Program-made: the position numbers and the translations under genes
Source of the DNA: Alphaproteobacteria bacterium
GTDB lineage: Bacteria > Pseudomonadota > Alphaproteobacteria > Rhizobiales > Xanthobacteraceae
Assembly: GCA_037200445.1 (NCBI GenBank)
Contig: JBBCGH010000001.1
Location: 2,108,001-2,172,000, forward strand
Length of the DNA stretch: 64,000 nt
Direction: 5' to 3'
The notes under the pieces: model-generated
Database searches by the model: none
Told to the model about the DNA's origin: nothing
Seen by the model: only the letters and a program-made list of their open reading frames with translations
In this document: positions 33,383 through 41,816 of the stretch, piece after piece
Numbering within the stretch: position 1 is the first letter of the stretch
Layout of the letters: the number at the start of each line of letters is the position of its first letter

Positions 33383-33546
33383 CCGGCCTTCCTCGATTCC
33401 GGCGGAACATGGTCATTGGCGCTGGCCAGAAAGCGCGCTGTGATCGCTGGCCGTGACGGGCGCGCGAGGCGGCCGCACCACCCGGAGTGCCGGCCCCCAG
33501 CTCCAGCCCGTTTGGCCCGCGCATCGCGCTACTCCGGTAGGGTCAA

Positions 33547-33572
33547 GGAAAATTACGTAACGGTAACTTTCC
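33547..33572. promoter_or_regulatory. Imperfect inverted repeat (possible operator) upstream of the DUF11-repeat gene
   Basis: GGAAAATTAC and GTAACTTTCC form a 10-bp inverted repeat with one mismatch and a 6-base spacer, about 105 bases before the ATG at 33676. A second short palindrome, TGAAT-AG-ATTCA (33649-33660), lies just before the ribosome site. Together they suggest regulated expression. The binding protein is unknown. Confidence 0.35.
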
Positions 33573-33675
33573 GCTTGCGCATGCGGCCAGCGGACGTATA
33601 GTTTTTTGGTTTCGCGGTACGGGGGAAGGGGCGGACATTACCAAAAACTGAATAGATTCAATCGGGAGGATAATC

Positions 33676-36600
33676 ATGCCTACAAGGCCGCCGGGAACTC
33701 CGGACGTCGACCTCACCTTTGATGGGGGTTCAGGAACGATCAATGGCGGGGTCTTCATGACCGGCCAGTTCCAACAAGTCCCCGATCACTTTTCGTCTTT
33801 TCTCGAAATCAGGCACAACGGCACCGAACAGGGCGTCAACACCGACGGGACGCTCCAGTTCGACGAGCGAGACGTCCAAAACGCTACCCATGGGCTTCTT
33901 CTCGCAAACGTGCCGATCGTCGTCGGTGACGGTACGAACGGAACACTAGAAGGCGTCAACTATCGCGAGTTCCGTCTCAGTATCGATGAGGCCGGCAATA
34001 CGAAGCAATACCTGTCGCTCGATGCCCTCCAGATCTGGCAGGAAGAATCCGGCAGCCTCACCAGTTTCACGCCCGGTTCGGGCTTTGCGGGCACGCACAC
34101 CAACTATCTCGCCTACAATCTCGATGGCGGTGGCGACCATTGGGTCGGTCTTCTGGAGCCGAGTAACGGCAACGGCCAGGACGGGACCGATTTTACCATT
34201 CTGATCCCCGACTCTTACTTCATCAACGACCCGTCGCATCGCTACGTCACGCTCTATTCCAAGTTCGGCCTGCATAGCGGTTGGGAGGCGGACAGCTCTT
34301 CCGAGGAATTTGGTCTGAGCGTCAATAGCGCCGGCCCGACGCCCGCCATGACGGTGCACAAGACCGCGACCGTGCCTGGAGATACTGCCAACGCCGTGGG
34401 TGAGGTGATCTCCTATGCAATCACCGTCGCGAACGTCGGCGACGTGAACCTGACCGGCATCACGGTCACCGATCCGTCGGTGAGCAATCTTGCGGGCGTG
34501 CTCAGCGCCGGCTTCAACGTCGGCGATACCAACCACGACAACCAGCTCAGCACCGGCGAGACCTGGCAATACACCGCCAGCCACACGGTCACCCAAAACG
34601 ACATCGACACCCTCGGCAACGGGAGCGGGTTCATCCAGAACACCGTGACGGCCGACAGCGCGCAGACCAATCCGGTCTCGGCGTCGACTGCGGTTGTGGT
34701 CGAAAGCGGCGCAAGCGTCGACCTCACGAAGACGGCGGACGTTGCTTCTGTGAACGCGGCCGGCGACGTCATCAACTACACGATCAACGTGCTCAACGAT
34801 GGCAACACCACGGTGACCAATCCGGTGGTGGAGGACAGTCAGGTCACCATCGTCACGCCGATTCTCGACTTCAATGCGCCGATTCTCGGGCCGCCTCTTA
34901 TGGGTCCGGTTCTGGTCGGCGATTACAACATCGGCGACACCAATCAGAACGGCTTCCAGGACCCGGGAGAAACGTTCCAGTTCCAGATCGTCGGTGACGA
35001 GAACAACAATCACGTCCAGGACCCCGGCGAGACGTGGTTCTTCACCAACATCGGAGACACCAACCAGACCGGCTCGCAGGACCCGGGCGAGGTGTTCCAG
35101 TACTACAACGCCGGCGACACCAACCATAACGGCGTCGAGGACCCCGGGGAGACGTTCCAGTTCAACGTCAGCCACGCAGCGACGCCGGTCGACACCAACA
35201 ACGATGGCTTCAACGACGGCGATACGAACCATAACGGTGCGATCGACGTCGGCGAGACCTGGCAGTACACCGTCAGCTACACGGTCACGCAGGACGACAT
35301 CGACAATGGCGGCGTCGTCAATCCGGCGCTGACCCACGACAACACCGCGACGGTGACAACGGCCAACACGGCGCCCGATAGCGATAGTGTGTCTGTGGCG
35401 GTGCTGCAGGACCCGCGCATCACGGTGACCAAGGCCGCGGTCGTCGCGGACGGCACCGCGGACGCGGTCGGCGACGTGATCAACTACACGATCAACGTCG
35501 CCAATGCCGGCAACATGACCCTCACCGGCCTCAGCGTGACCGATCCTTCCGTCTCCAACCTGACCTATGTCAGCGGCGATACGGACAGCGACGGGAAGCT
35601 GGATGTCGGCGAGACCTGGCAGTACACCGCGAGCCACACCGTCACGCAGGACGACATCGACAACGGCGGCATGGTCAATCCGGCGCTGACCTACAGCAAC
35701 ACCGCGTCGGCGACGACCGACCAGGGTGCGGCCGATGCGGATGCGAACGGCAGTGCCTCCGCGTCAGTGCCGATCGTGCAACATCCCCACGTGGACCTGG
35801 TGAAGTCGGCGACGGTCGCGGACGGCACGGCGGACGCCGCGGGTGACGTGATCAACTATTCGATCACCGTCCACAACGATGGCAACATGACGCTGACCAA
35901 CCCGGTCGTCAGCGATCCGTCGGTGAGCGGCCTCGCGGCGGTGCTGAGCGGCGGGTTCAATGCCGGCGACACCAACCACGACAGCAAGCTCAGCGTCGGC
36001 GAGACCTGGCAATACACCGCCAGCCATACGGTGTCGCAGGACGACATCGACAATGGCGGCGTGGTCAATCCGGCGCTCGCCTATACCAACACCGCGTCGA
36101 TTTCGACCGATCAGGGCGCGGGCGACAGCGACTCGGCGTCGGTGCATCTCGTACAGAACCCGCACGTGACGCTCGACAAGACCGCGTCCGTGCCGGGCGG
36201 CACGGCGGACGTGGCCGGCGAGGTGGTCAGCTACGCGATCAACGTCACCAATGACGGCAACATGTCGCTAACCGGCGTTTCGGTGAGCGACCCCTCGGTC
36301 ACCGATCTTGCGGCAGTGACGAGCGGCGGCTTCAACGCCGGCGACACCAACCAGGACGGCAAGCTCAGCATCGGCGAGACGTGGCAATACACCGCAAGCC
36401 ACACGGTGACGCAGGGCGATCTCGACACCAACGGCGGCGGCGACGGCACGATCGATAACACGGCCTCGGTATCGACGGCCCAGGGTGCATCGGCGAGCGA
36501 CAGCGCGTCGGTGACGGTGGTGCAGCCGCAGACGTCGGGCGTCACAATCGACGACAACGGCAATCTAAGCCAACTTTCAGATCCGGGCGGCGATGGACCA

Positions 36601-36888
36601 AGTGTCGGCGATCTGATCCAGTTCTTCTTCCAGATCACCAATACCGGCACCACCACGCTCACCAGCATGGCGGTGAGCGACACTCTCGGTGACGCTGTGC
36701 CGGGCAGCCTCCAGACTGCGGTCCCGACAACCCTTGCCGGGGGCGCGGTCTTCGTTGACACGTTCAATCACACCATCACCTCGGCCGATCTTACCGCTCA
36801 CCACGTCATCGATGACATCACGGTGACGGCCCTTGATCCGTCGAGCACGGTGCAAAACTCGACGTGGCACTACAACTTCCTGCTCTAG
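33676..36888 (+). CDS. Large DUF11-type repeat surface protein with calcium-loop array
   Basis: 1070 residues; GGGAGGA lies 6 bases before the ATG. Residues 1-215 form a unique N-terminal domain of beta-rich, Asp/Gly/Thr composition without a signal peptide. From about 220 run six DUF11-like beta-sandwich repeats of roughly 120 residues. Each contains 'INYTINVANAGNMTLTGLSV'-type sequence, then Gly-Asp-Thr-Asn-x-Asp-Gly-x-Leu-x-x-Gly-Glu-Thr-Trp-Gln-Tyr. The second repeat is interrupted (about 410-525) by at least five back-to-back Gly-Asp-Thr-Asn-x-Asn-Gly-x-x-Asp-Pro-Gly-Glu loops resembling EF-hand/dockerin calcium sites. Absence of a Sec signal suggests type I or other one-step secretion. 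It is probably an extracellular adhesin or matrix protein tied to the glycan. Confidence 0.8.
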   Translation: MPTRPPGTPDVDLTFDGGSGTINGGVFMTGQFQQVPDHFSSFLEIRHNGTEQGVNTDGTLQFDERDVQNATHGLLLANVPIVVGDGTNGTLEGVNYREFRLSIDEAGNTKQYLSLDALQIWQEESGSLTSFTPGSGFAGTHTNYLAYNLDGGGDHWVGLLEPSNGNGQDGTDFTILIPDSYFINDPSHRYVTLYSKFGLHSGWEADSSSEEFGLSVNSAGPTPAMTVHKTATVPGDTANAVGEVISYAITVANVGDVNLTGITVTDPSVSNLAGVLSAGFNVGDTNHDNQLSTGETWQYTASHTVTQNDIDTLGNGSGFIQNTVTADSAQTNPVSASTAVVVESGASVDLTKTADVASVNAAGDVINYTINVLNDGNTTVTNPVVEDSQVTIVTPILDFNAPILGPPLMGPVLVGDYNIGDTNQNGFQDPGETFQFQIVGDENNNHVQDPGETWFFTNIGDTNQTGSQDPGEVFQYYNAGDTNHNGVEDPGETFQFNVSHAATPVDTNNDGFNDGDTNHNGAIDVGETWQYTVSYTVTQDDIDNGGVVNPALTHDNTATVTTANTAPDSDSVSVAVLQDPRITVTKAAVVADGTADAVGDVINYTINVANAGNMTLTGLSVTDPSVSNLTYVSGDTDSDGKLDVGETWQYTASHTVTQDDIDNGGMVNPALTYSNTASATTDQGAADADANGSASASVPIVQHPHVDLVKSATVADGTADAAGDVINYSITVHNDGNMTLTNPVVSDPSVSGLAAVLSGGFNAGDTNHDSKLSVGETWQYTASHTVSQDDIDNGGVVNPALAYTNTASISTDQGAGDSDSASVHLVQNPHVTLDKTASVPGGTADVAGEVVSYAINVTNDGNMSLTGVSVSDPSVTDLAAVTSGGFNAGDTNQDGKLSIGETWQYTASHTVTQGDLDTNGGGDGTIDNTASVSTAQGASASDSASVTVVQPQTSGVTIDDNGNLSQLSDPGGDGPSVGDLIQFFFQITNTGTTTLTSMAVSDTLGDAVPGSLQTAVPTTLAGGAVFVDTFNHTITSADLTAHHVIDDITVTALDPSSTVQNSTWHYNFLL
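34345..36510 (+). repeat. Tandem ~360-bp repeats coding DUF11-like domains
   Basis: Five clear in-frame copies plus a diverged terminal one, each about 120 codons. The best-conserved DNA codes Gly-Glu-Thr-Trp-Gln-Tyr-Thr-Ala-Ser-His-Thr-Val and Asp-Asp-Ile-Asp-Asn-Gly-Gly. High local similarity makes this stretch prone to recombination and to assembly collapse. Confidence 0.75.
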
Positions 36889-36908
36889 GCTTCGTGCAAA
36901 ACGCGACG

Positions 36909-36935
36909 AAAGCGGCGGCCTCGGCCGCCGCTTTT
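36909..36935 (+). terminator. Rho-independent terminator, probably bidirectional
   Basis: AAAGCGGCGGCC followed, after TC, by GGCCGCCGCTTTT gives a 10-12-bp hairpin ending in T residues, 21 bases past the DUF11-repeat stop. The A-run on the other side lets it also serve the convergent sulfotransferase gene. Confidence 0.85.
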
Positions 36936-36964
36936 GCATTCCGGATCTCTCAATCTTATTGAGC

Positions 36965-37996
36965 TCAAGCCCACCGCCGGGCGTATCGGCCGAAGCCGGG
37001 CGCCCCTACATCGCGCTGACCTCGTTGGACCAGCGCTTCGATTTCGCGGCTGTCGAGTGGACGATACGGATCGCGGCGCTTTCCAAAGATCGGCGGATAT
37101 CGGTTCTTGAATACGGGCGCGCCGCCAAAGAACCGGTCTGACACGAATCTCTCGAAGAAGGCGAAGCGCTGGGTAGTGGCCTCGATCACATCGTCGCCGA
37201 CGGTTTCGATGACTGGCCTGTAGTCGCCGCCCCGGTACATTGAGACGACCTTTTCCACGAGGGAAAGGTTATACGTCTTCGCGTTGCTCGGCTTTCCCAG
37301 CGCCAACCATGCGGCATGGGAGATATCGCAGAACTTCCTTGATCCGCTCTCGTTGACCACGCCGGGATCCGAAAAGTCGGGATCCGCGCGGACGGCTTTC
37401 GCATCCAGGCCGAGGCAGTAGAGGAAGTCGGATAGCAAATCGTTCTCAATGAACGAATCCCGGTCGAACGTCCGGACGATGACGTCGAGGTCGTCTCGCG
37501 CCCCCGCTGCGTATGAAATGAACCTCCAGATTCCCTCCTCATAATTCCTCGACAATATTTCTATCCCGTCATCGATCGAGAGCGGCCCGTGAACGTCGGG
37601 CAGGCCCCTGACCACGGCGTTATAGGGTTTGGCGCATTCCGCCACCCAGGAGAGGATCAACTCGGCCGGGCGGCGGACATAAAGGACGAGCTTCGTTTGC
37701 AGGCCGTCGAATACGGGGTGCCTCAAAATCCATGGTTGGAAGAATATCGCCTCCTCCGAAATGAGAAACTTCGGATGTGCATTCAGTTGGCGCCGTGCCT
37801 CATCGTCTCTTGACCGATCCCACAGGAACCTCGCATTGGCGTGGCGTGGCAGTTCCAGCTCTGGTGGGAACACAAACGGGTAGGCAATACCGGATCGCTC
37901 AAAAACGGCAGCGTTCTGGAAGAAGGTCCTCTGGATGTACGTCGATCCGGTTTTGACCGGGCCGACGTGGATGTAGCCCCGTGGCTCAACGTCCAT
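36965..37996 (-). CDS. Sulfotransferase family protein
   Basis: 343 residues. The N-terminus 'GYIHVGPVKTGSTYIQRTFF' is the 5'-phosphosulfate-binding loop of PAPS-dependent sulfotransferases. 'KLVLYVRRPAELILSWVAEC' supplies the 3'-phosphate-binding Arg/Ser region. It would move a sulfuryl group from PAPS to a hydroxyl or amino group of a sugar, in the cytosol, before export. It closes the four-gene operon 41541 > 36965 (gap to the aminotransferase stop 21 bases). AAAGG precedes the ATG. The APS-kinase-like fusion at 45-46.3 kb could supply PAPS; that link is inference. Confidence 0.82.
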   Translation of the reverse strand: MDVEPRGYIHVGPVKTGSTYIQRTFFQNAAVFERSGIAYPFVFPPELELPRHANARFLWDRSRDDEARRQLNAHPKFLISEEAIFFQPWILRHPVFDGLQTKLVLYVRRPAELILSWVAECAKPYNAVVRGLPDVHGPLSIDDGIEILSRNYEEGIWRFISYAAGARDDLDVIVRTFDRDSFIENDLLSDFLYCLGLDAKAVRADPDFSDPGVVNESGSRKFCDISHAAWLALGKPSNAKTYNLSLVEKVVSMYRGGDYRPVIETVGDDVIEATTQRFAFFERFVSDRFFGGAPVFKNRYPPIFGKRRDPYRPLDSREIEALVQRGQRDVGAPGFGRYARRWA

Positions 37997-38017
37997 TTGA
38001 CCTTTTCTCGCGCTGAA

Positions 38018-39140
38018 CTACGCAAAACCGGCACGAAACTCCGCCTTCATGTCATTGAGGTCGTCGTCGTCCACTCCGCTGTGAAACGGCAAACACAGCA
38101 CCTGAGATTTGACACTGAGAACATACGGCTCTGGCCGGACAGAATGGATTTTGTAACCGCGGTACGGTTCAAAGTCGGTGCATATCGGGTGAAAATATTT
38201 CCGCGAAAAAATGCCTTTTTTCTTCAGGTTGTCATAAACGTCGTCGCGGGTCCTGCCATACCGAGCCGGGTCAATCACGATGCAAAAGTACTGTTCAGAG
38301 TTGAGAACCCCAGGCTGTGGTGGTGGCAGTGTTATGCCCGGTATGCCGGACAGGAATTCTTCGTACTTCTTCCGCAAGCTCAATCGCAGCGAGCGCTCAC
38401 GCTCGACAAGTGGCAGGTTCAATAAACCGATGGCGGCCTGCACCTCGTTCATCTTTCCGTTAATGCCCGTGCTGACGACCTCGTCTTCGTTCTTTATGCC
38501 AAAATTCCGGAGATAATAGATCGTATCCTTGTCTTCTGCCTTCGGCGTCGTGATCAGGCCACCCTCAAGCGTGTGGAAAAGTTTGGTTGCATGGAACGAG
38601 AACACGGAAGCGTCGCCAAATGATGCAATTGAGCGGCCATTAAGTCTTGCGCCAAATGCATGAGCTGCGTCGTAGACAAGGCGCAGACCGTTTCGAATCG
38701 GCGACCTCCTGAAGTGAATGAACGTCGCACAGGTTGCCGTAAACATGCACTGCAAGGATCGCCGATGTCTTGCTTGTTATGGCTGCCTCGACGGAAGGCG
38801 GGTCGAGGGTGAGGGTATTCGGCGTCACATCGGCGAATACGGGGGTGAGCCAGTTCCAGGCTATCGCGTGTGCGGTCGCGGCAAAAGTCAGCGGTGTCGT
38901 GATGACCTCGCTTCCGGCCGGCAGGTTCAAGAGCTTCAAAGCTGCCAGAAGCGCGATCGTCCCATTATTGAAAAGCATCGCACACGGAACGGAAAGGTGC
39001 TTCTGCATTTCAAGTTCGAGCTTCTCATGGAAGGGCCCGCCATTTGTCAGGACGCGCGTTTCCCAGATCTGGTCCAGGTAGCGATGAACGTCCTTGACAT
39101 CGGGCAGCATCGGCTTTGCGACATACAACGGTCTCGTCAT
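38018..39140 (-). pseudogene. DegT/DnrJ/EryC1/StrS sugar aminotransferase, interrupted by a 1-base frameshift
   Basis: The start is ATG 39140 ('MTRPLYVAKPMLPDVKDVHR') with AGGGGGA upstream. The frame runs through 'PCAMLFNNGTIALLAALKLL' and 'EVITTPLTFAATAHAIAWNW' to 'NLCDVHSLQEVAD', then goes out of phase. The rest ('NGLRLVYDAAHAFGARLNG', 'FSFHATKLFHTLEGGLITTP' with the PLP lysine) continues in another frame to 38018. Removing one A from the AAA run at 38691-38693 (minus strand TCG-AAA-C) restores a 373-residue protein of normal length. Intact, it would be a PLP enzyme transaminating a keto-sugar nucleotide to an amino sugar. It lies between the ATP-grasp and sulfotransferase genes of one operon. 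Sequencing error is as likely as a true mutation. Confidence 0.85.
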
Positions 39141-39235
39141 CGTCCCCCTCCCGTAGATTTCAGATTCCGCAAGCCGCGCTCCAGTATGTCGCGCGCCGGC
39201 GGACGAGCGGTCTGCGGTCCCGCTGTGACGACATG

Positions 39236-40390
39236 TTATGCCGGATTCGATTGGTCGATGCGATAGACCGCCCGTAGCAGAAAGTCCCTGTAAGAACCCA
39301 AAAGCTGATCGCGGTCGGGGTACTCGCAGAACAGAAGGCCCGCTCTGTTTCCCTGCCGGGACCGGAGCTGTGCTCCCATTGGCGCGATCGGGTAAAATGC
39401 GCGAACCGGTTGCGGCTTCTCGAAGGTCAGTCCGGCGAAGGTGGATTCCTCGTCGGCCGTAACAGTGTGGCGCAGAATGTAACGCCTCTTCCCTGCCTGC
39501 GTGGGCAGCTTCTCGCCCATGAAATACGAGGCGTACTTTGCCGCATATTGAAAGCCGGTGCTGCGCTCGATGAGCAGAGGATACAAGTCGCCCGGGCACC
39601 GTCGCGACACCTCTATGATCGAGGGGCCGGAGGCTGCCAGAATGAACTGCGTATGCAAGAGGCCGTCTTTGAGATCCAGGAACTTGCACAATCTTTCCAG
39701 GCCCTCGCGCAATTGCCGTTCGCTGGTTTCTGCAAGATCGTCGATGACGTAGCTTGTGTCTACGGCAAACGGGTTTACCGAAGCTCCCTCCGCGACGCAG
39801 AACGAGTCGACGAGTTTGTGGCCTTCGACGAAGGCGCTGAGGCTGTGAAGCTCTCCGGGGGCGAAAGTCTCGTAGAGCGCCTGAGACGTCGGACTCGACC
39901 GCTGGGCCGTCGCCAGCGCACGCTCCGCTGCCTCGCTATCATTCCCGTCGAAGATTGTTATCCCGCGGCCGCTGAACGCGTCCGTCGGCTTGCAGATGAA
40001 CGTTCCTTCCGCCGGAAATGCATCCGGGCTCACCATTTGAGGCGCCGGCAGGTCGATCTCTTCGCAAATCTTGCGAAACAGCCTCTTGTTGCTGAGGCTC
40101 TGATTGATCCTCGAGCTGTCAGTGTAATTTGGAGCCGCCGTCAACAACAACGTGGTTTCGATCGACAGATCGGTGCATCCGGGAACGATACGATCGATAC
40201 CGAGAGCGGCAACGTGCCGATCGACATCGGCGACTTTGCTATAGTCTTGATCGATCCAATTGGGTCCCGCCCTCCTGGCAAGCAGATCTTCCGGCCGGTT
40301 GCCCATGACCCATACGGCATGGCCGGAGGATACCAGAAACTCGTATATCGGAGCCGCGGCAAAAGACGTGTCTAGAAGGAGGACTTTCAT
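39236..40390 (-). CDS. ATP-grasp domain protein
   Basis: 384 residues. The N-terminal 'MKVLLLDTSFAAAPIYEFLV' is a pre-ATP-grasp Rossmann-like fold. The ATP-grasp core includes 'GTFICKPTDAFSGRGITIFD' (phosphate-clamping Lys and Gly-rich loop) and 'HTQFILAASGPSIIEVSRRC' (metal-binding Glu). The family uses ATP to form an acyl-phosphate and then an amide or ester bond. Set between a Gfo/Idh dehydrogenase and a DegT aminotransferase, it may acylate an amino sugar with an amino acid or other acid; this is inference. Carbamoyl-phosphate-synthase-like proteins share the fold. The start ATG 40390 lies 41 bases after the upstream stop. Confidence 0.82.
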   Translation of the reverse strand: MKVLLLDTSFAAAPIYEFLVSSGHAVWVMGNRPEDLLARRAGPNWIDQDYSKVADVDRHVAALGIDRIVPGCTDLSIETTLLLTAAPNYTDSSRINQSLSNKRLFRKICEEIDLPAPQMVSPDAFPAEGTFICKPTDAFSGRGITIFDGNDSEAAERALATAQRSSPTSQALYETFAPGELHSLSAFVEGHKLVDSFCVAEGASVNPFAVDTSYVIDDLAETSERQLREGLERLCKFLDLKDGLLHTQFILAASGPSIIEVSRRCPGDLYPLLIERSTGFQYAAKYASYFMGEKLPTQAGKRRYILRHTVTADEESTFAGLTFEKPQPVRAFYPIAPMGAQLRSRQGNRAGLLFCEYPDRDQLLGSYRDFLLRAVYRIDQSNPA

Positions 40391-40431
40391 AGCCTGTTCG
40401 AAAGACCGCTGGCGATTGTCAAAGCTTCGAT

Positions 40432-41541
40432 CTAGTTGGCAGTGGGTTTCGCATACGCTCGATTATTTGCGAGACCTCGATCGGTCGCGTCATGGATCTC
40501 TACGACCCGTCTTTGCTGCATCGACCGCATGATCGCTTCGACGACCAGCATATTCAGGTAGCCATCACGTGCTGAAACTCGGGGCGGCGCACGACGCCGT
40601 ACCACATCGACAAAATGATCGAGCTGACGCTCCAGAGGATTGGCTCGGGAAAGCGGAAGCTGGGCGCTTTCGAACGGAGCCCACCAGGAAGCTTCCGCGG
40701 GATTGCGATAATACCGTACGCGCATGCTCGGAAAGTCCAGCGAACCGTTCGTGCCGGCAAAATGGTAACAGGCGTCCTCAGGAAAATGAGGATAAGCAGG
40801 ATTTTCGCCGGCCGTCATTTCCCAACTTTTGGAACTTGCAGCGGTATCAGACAGTATGAAAGTACCCAGCGCTCCATTTGTGAAATTGAGCGCAATGGCC
40901 GCCGTATCCTCCACCTCGAATCCCCGCACGCTGTGGCTGGGCATTGCGAAAACGCTGTCGATTTCACCGAAGAAGAGGCGCATGAGTCCGATCTCGTGAA
41001 TGAGGTTTATCAGAATGGGTCCGCCGCCCTTTTTTGTGCGCCAAGCCCCTTCTTTAAAATATTGTGCCGGCTTGTAGAATAGAGCCGAGCCTTGCAGCGC
41101 GACCGGGCGCCCGAACCGGGTTGAAGCCAGGAACGCCCTCGCAGAATCCAGGAGGGGACTATAAGTCCGATGATGCCCCACGAGAACAGGAACCTCTGCG
41201 CGCTCTGACAGATCCACCAAACGGCGTGCGCTATCGAGTCCATCGGTGATCGGCTTCTCGACGAAGACCGGGAGGCCCTTTCGAATACAGGCGGCAGCTT
41301 GATCATAGTGAAACGAATTGGGAGGGCTAATAATAACGGCATCGAAAGCACCGCTCTCGAGAGCTTCGTCGAACGTCGAGAAAAAGGCTGCCCCGCATTC
41401 AAGCGCAAACGTCTTGTTTCGATCGCGGGGCGGCGCGGCGATTGCGCTTAGACTGCAGTCAGGATGGGCAATCAGCAACTTGGCATGCTGTCTGCCGATC
41501 AGTCCCGGTCCGGAAAGCAGAAAGCGAAGCCGTGAGCTCAT
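40432..41541 (-). CDS. Gfo/Idh/MocA family oxidoreductase
   Basis: 369 residues. 'LRFLLSGPGLIGRQHAKLLI' is the N-terminal NAD(P)-binding Rossmann motif. 'DAVIISPPNSFHYDQAAACI' and 'GLPVFVEKPITDGLDSARRL' contain the family Glu-Lys-Pro signature. 'LINLIHEIGLMRLFFGEI' provides the His of the catalytic region. These enzymes oxidise a sugar hydroxyl, for instance C3 of a UDP-sugar, creating the keto group that a DegT aminotransferase then converts to an amine. It is first in the minus-strand operon that ends with the sulfotransferase and diverges from the glycosyltransferase at 41817. Confidence 0.88.
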   Translation of the reverse strand: MSSRLRFLLSGPGLIGRQHAKLLIAHPDCSLSAIAAPPRDRNKTFALECGAAFFSTFDEALESGAFDAVIISPPNSFHYDQAAACIRKGLPVFVEKPITDGLDSARRLVDLSERAEVPVLVGHHRTYSPLLDSARAFLASTRFGRPVALQGSALFYKPAQYFKEGAWRTKKGGGPILINLIHEIGLMRLFFGEIDSVFAMPSHSVRGFEVEDTAAIALNFTNGALGTFILSDTAASSKSWEMTAGENPAYPHFPEDACYHFAGTNGSLDFPSMRVRYYRNPAEASWWAPFESAQLPLSRANPLERQLDHFVDVVRRRAPPRVSARDGYLNMLVVEAIMRSMQQRRVVEIHDATDRGLANNRAYAKPTAN

Positions 41542-41683
41542 ATCAAATTCATGTCGCTGTCATGCACCAAACTGAGGCCCGGAACTAATGCACGGCGCAG
41601 CGTTGAGGGGGCCTTCACACGAGGTCCAGATACACTCTCGACTAGCGCAAACGGCTGAGGAATGTCCAGCATGGGATGTCAAA

Positions 41684-41712
41684 TTGACCTGCGTCAGGCG
41701 CTATGGTATCGC
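41684..41712 (+). promoter_or_regulatory. Possible sigma-70 promoter for the 41817 glycosyltransferase
   Basis: TTGACC (41684-41689) and TATCGC (41707-41712) are separated by 17 bases, about 105 bases upstream of the ATG at 41817. The -35 is good (5 of 6) but the -10 is weak (3 of 6). Confidence 0.3.
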
Positions 41713-41816
41713 GGGTCACCTCCCGATGGCTCGTTTTCGAGTGCCCGGATCCAAAAAGCGGCGGTCTGAGCCGTCTCTCTTTGAGGCCGAGTTCCACAGG
41801 TTAAGATTCCAGCCCA

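Noticed and set aside
33946..35637. Open minus-strand frame of about 560 codons under the DUF11-repeat gene
   Set aside because: Its repetitive Arg/Val/Asp sequence is simply the reverse complement of the sense repeats; no start signal or family.
34345..36510. Regularly repeated DNA considered as a CRISPR array or satellite
   Set aside because: Repeats are about 360 bp, in-frame and translate to domain repeats; no short repeat/spacer pattern is present.
38680..38700. Programmed ribosomal frameshift in the DegT gene
   Set aside because: Restoring the frame needs +1, and TCG-AAA-C is not a recognised slippery site; no stimulatory structure was seen. A simple indel explains it better.
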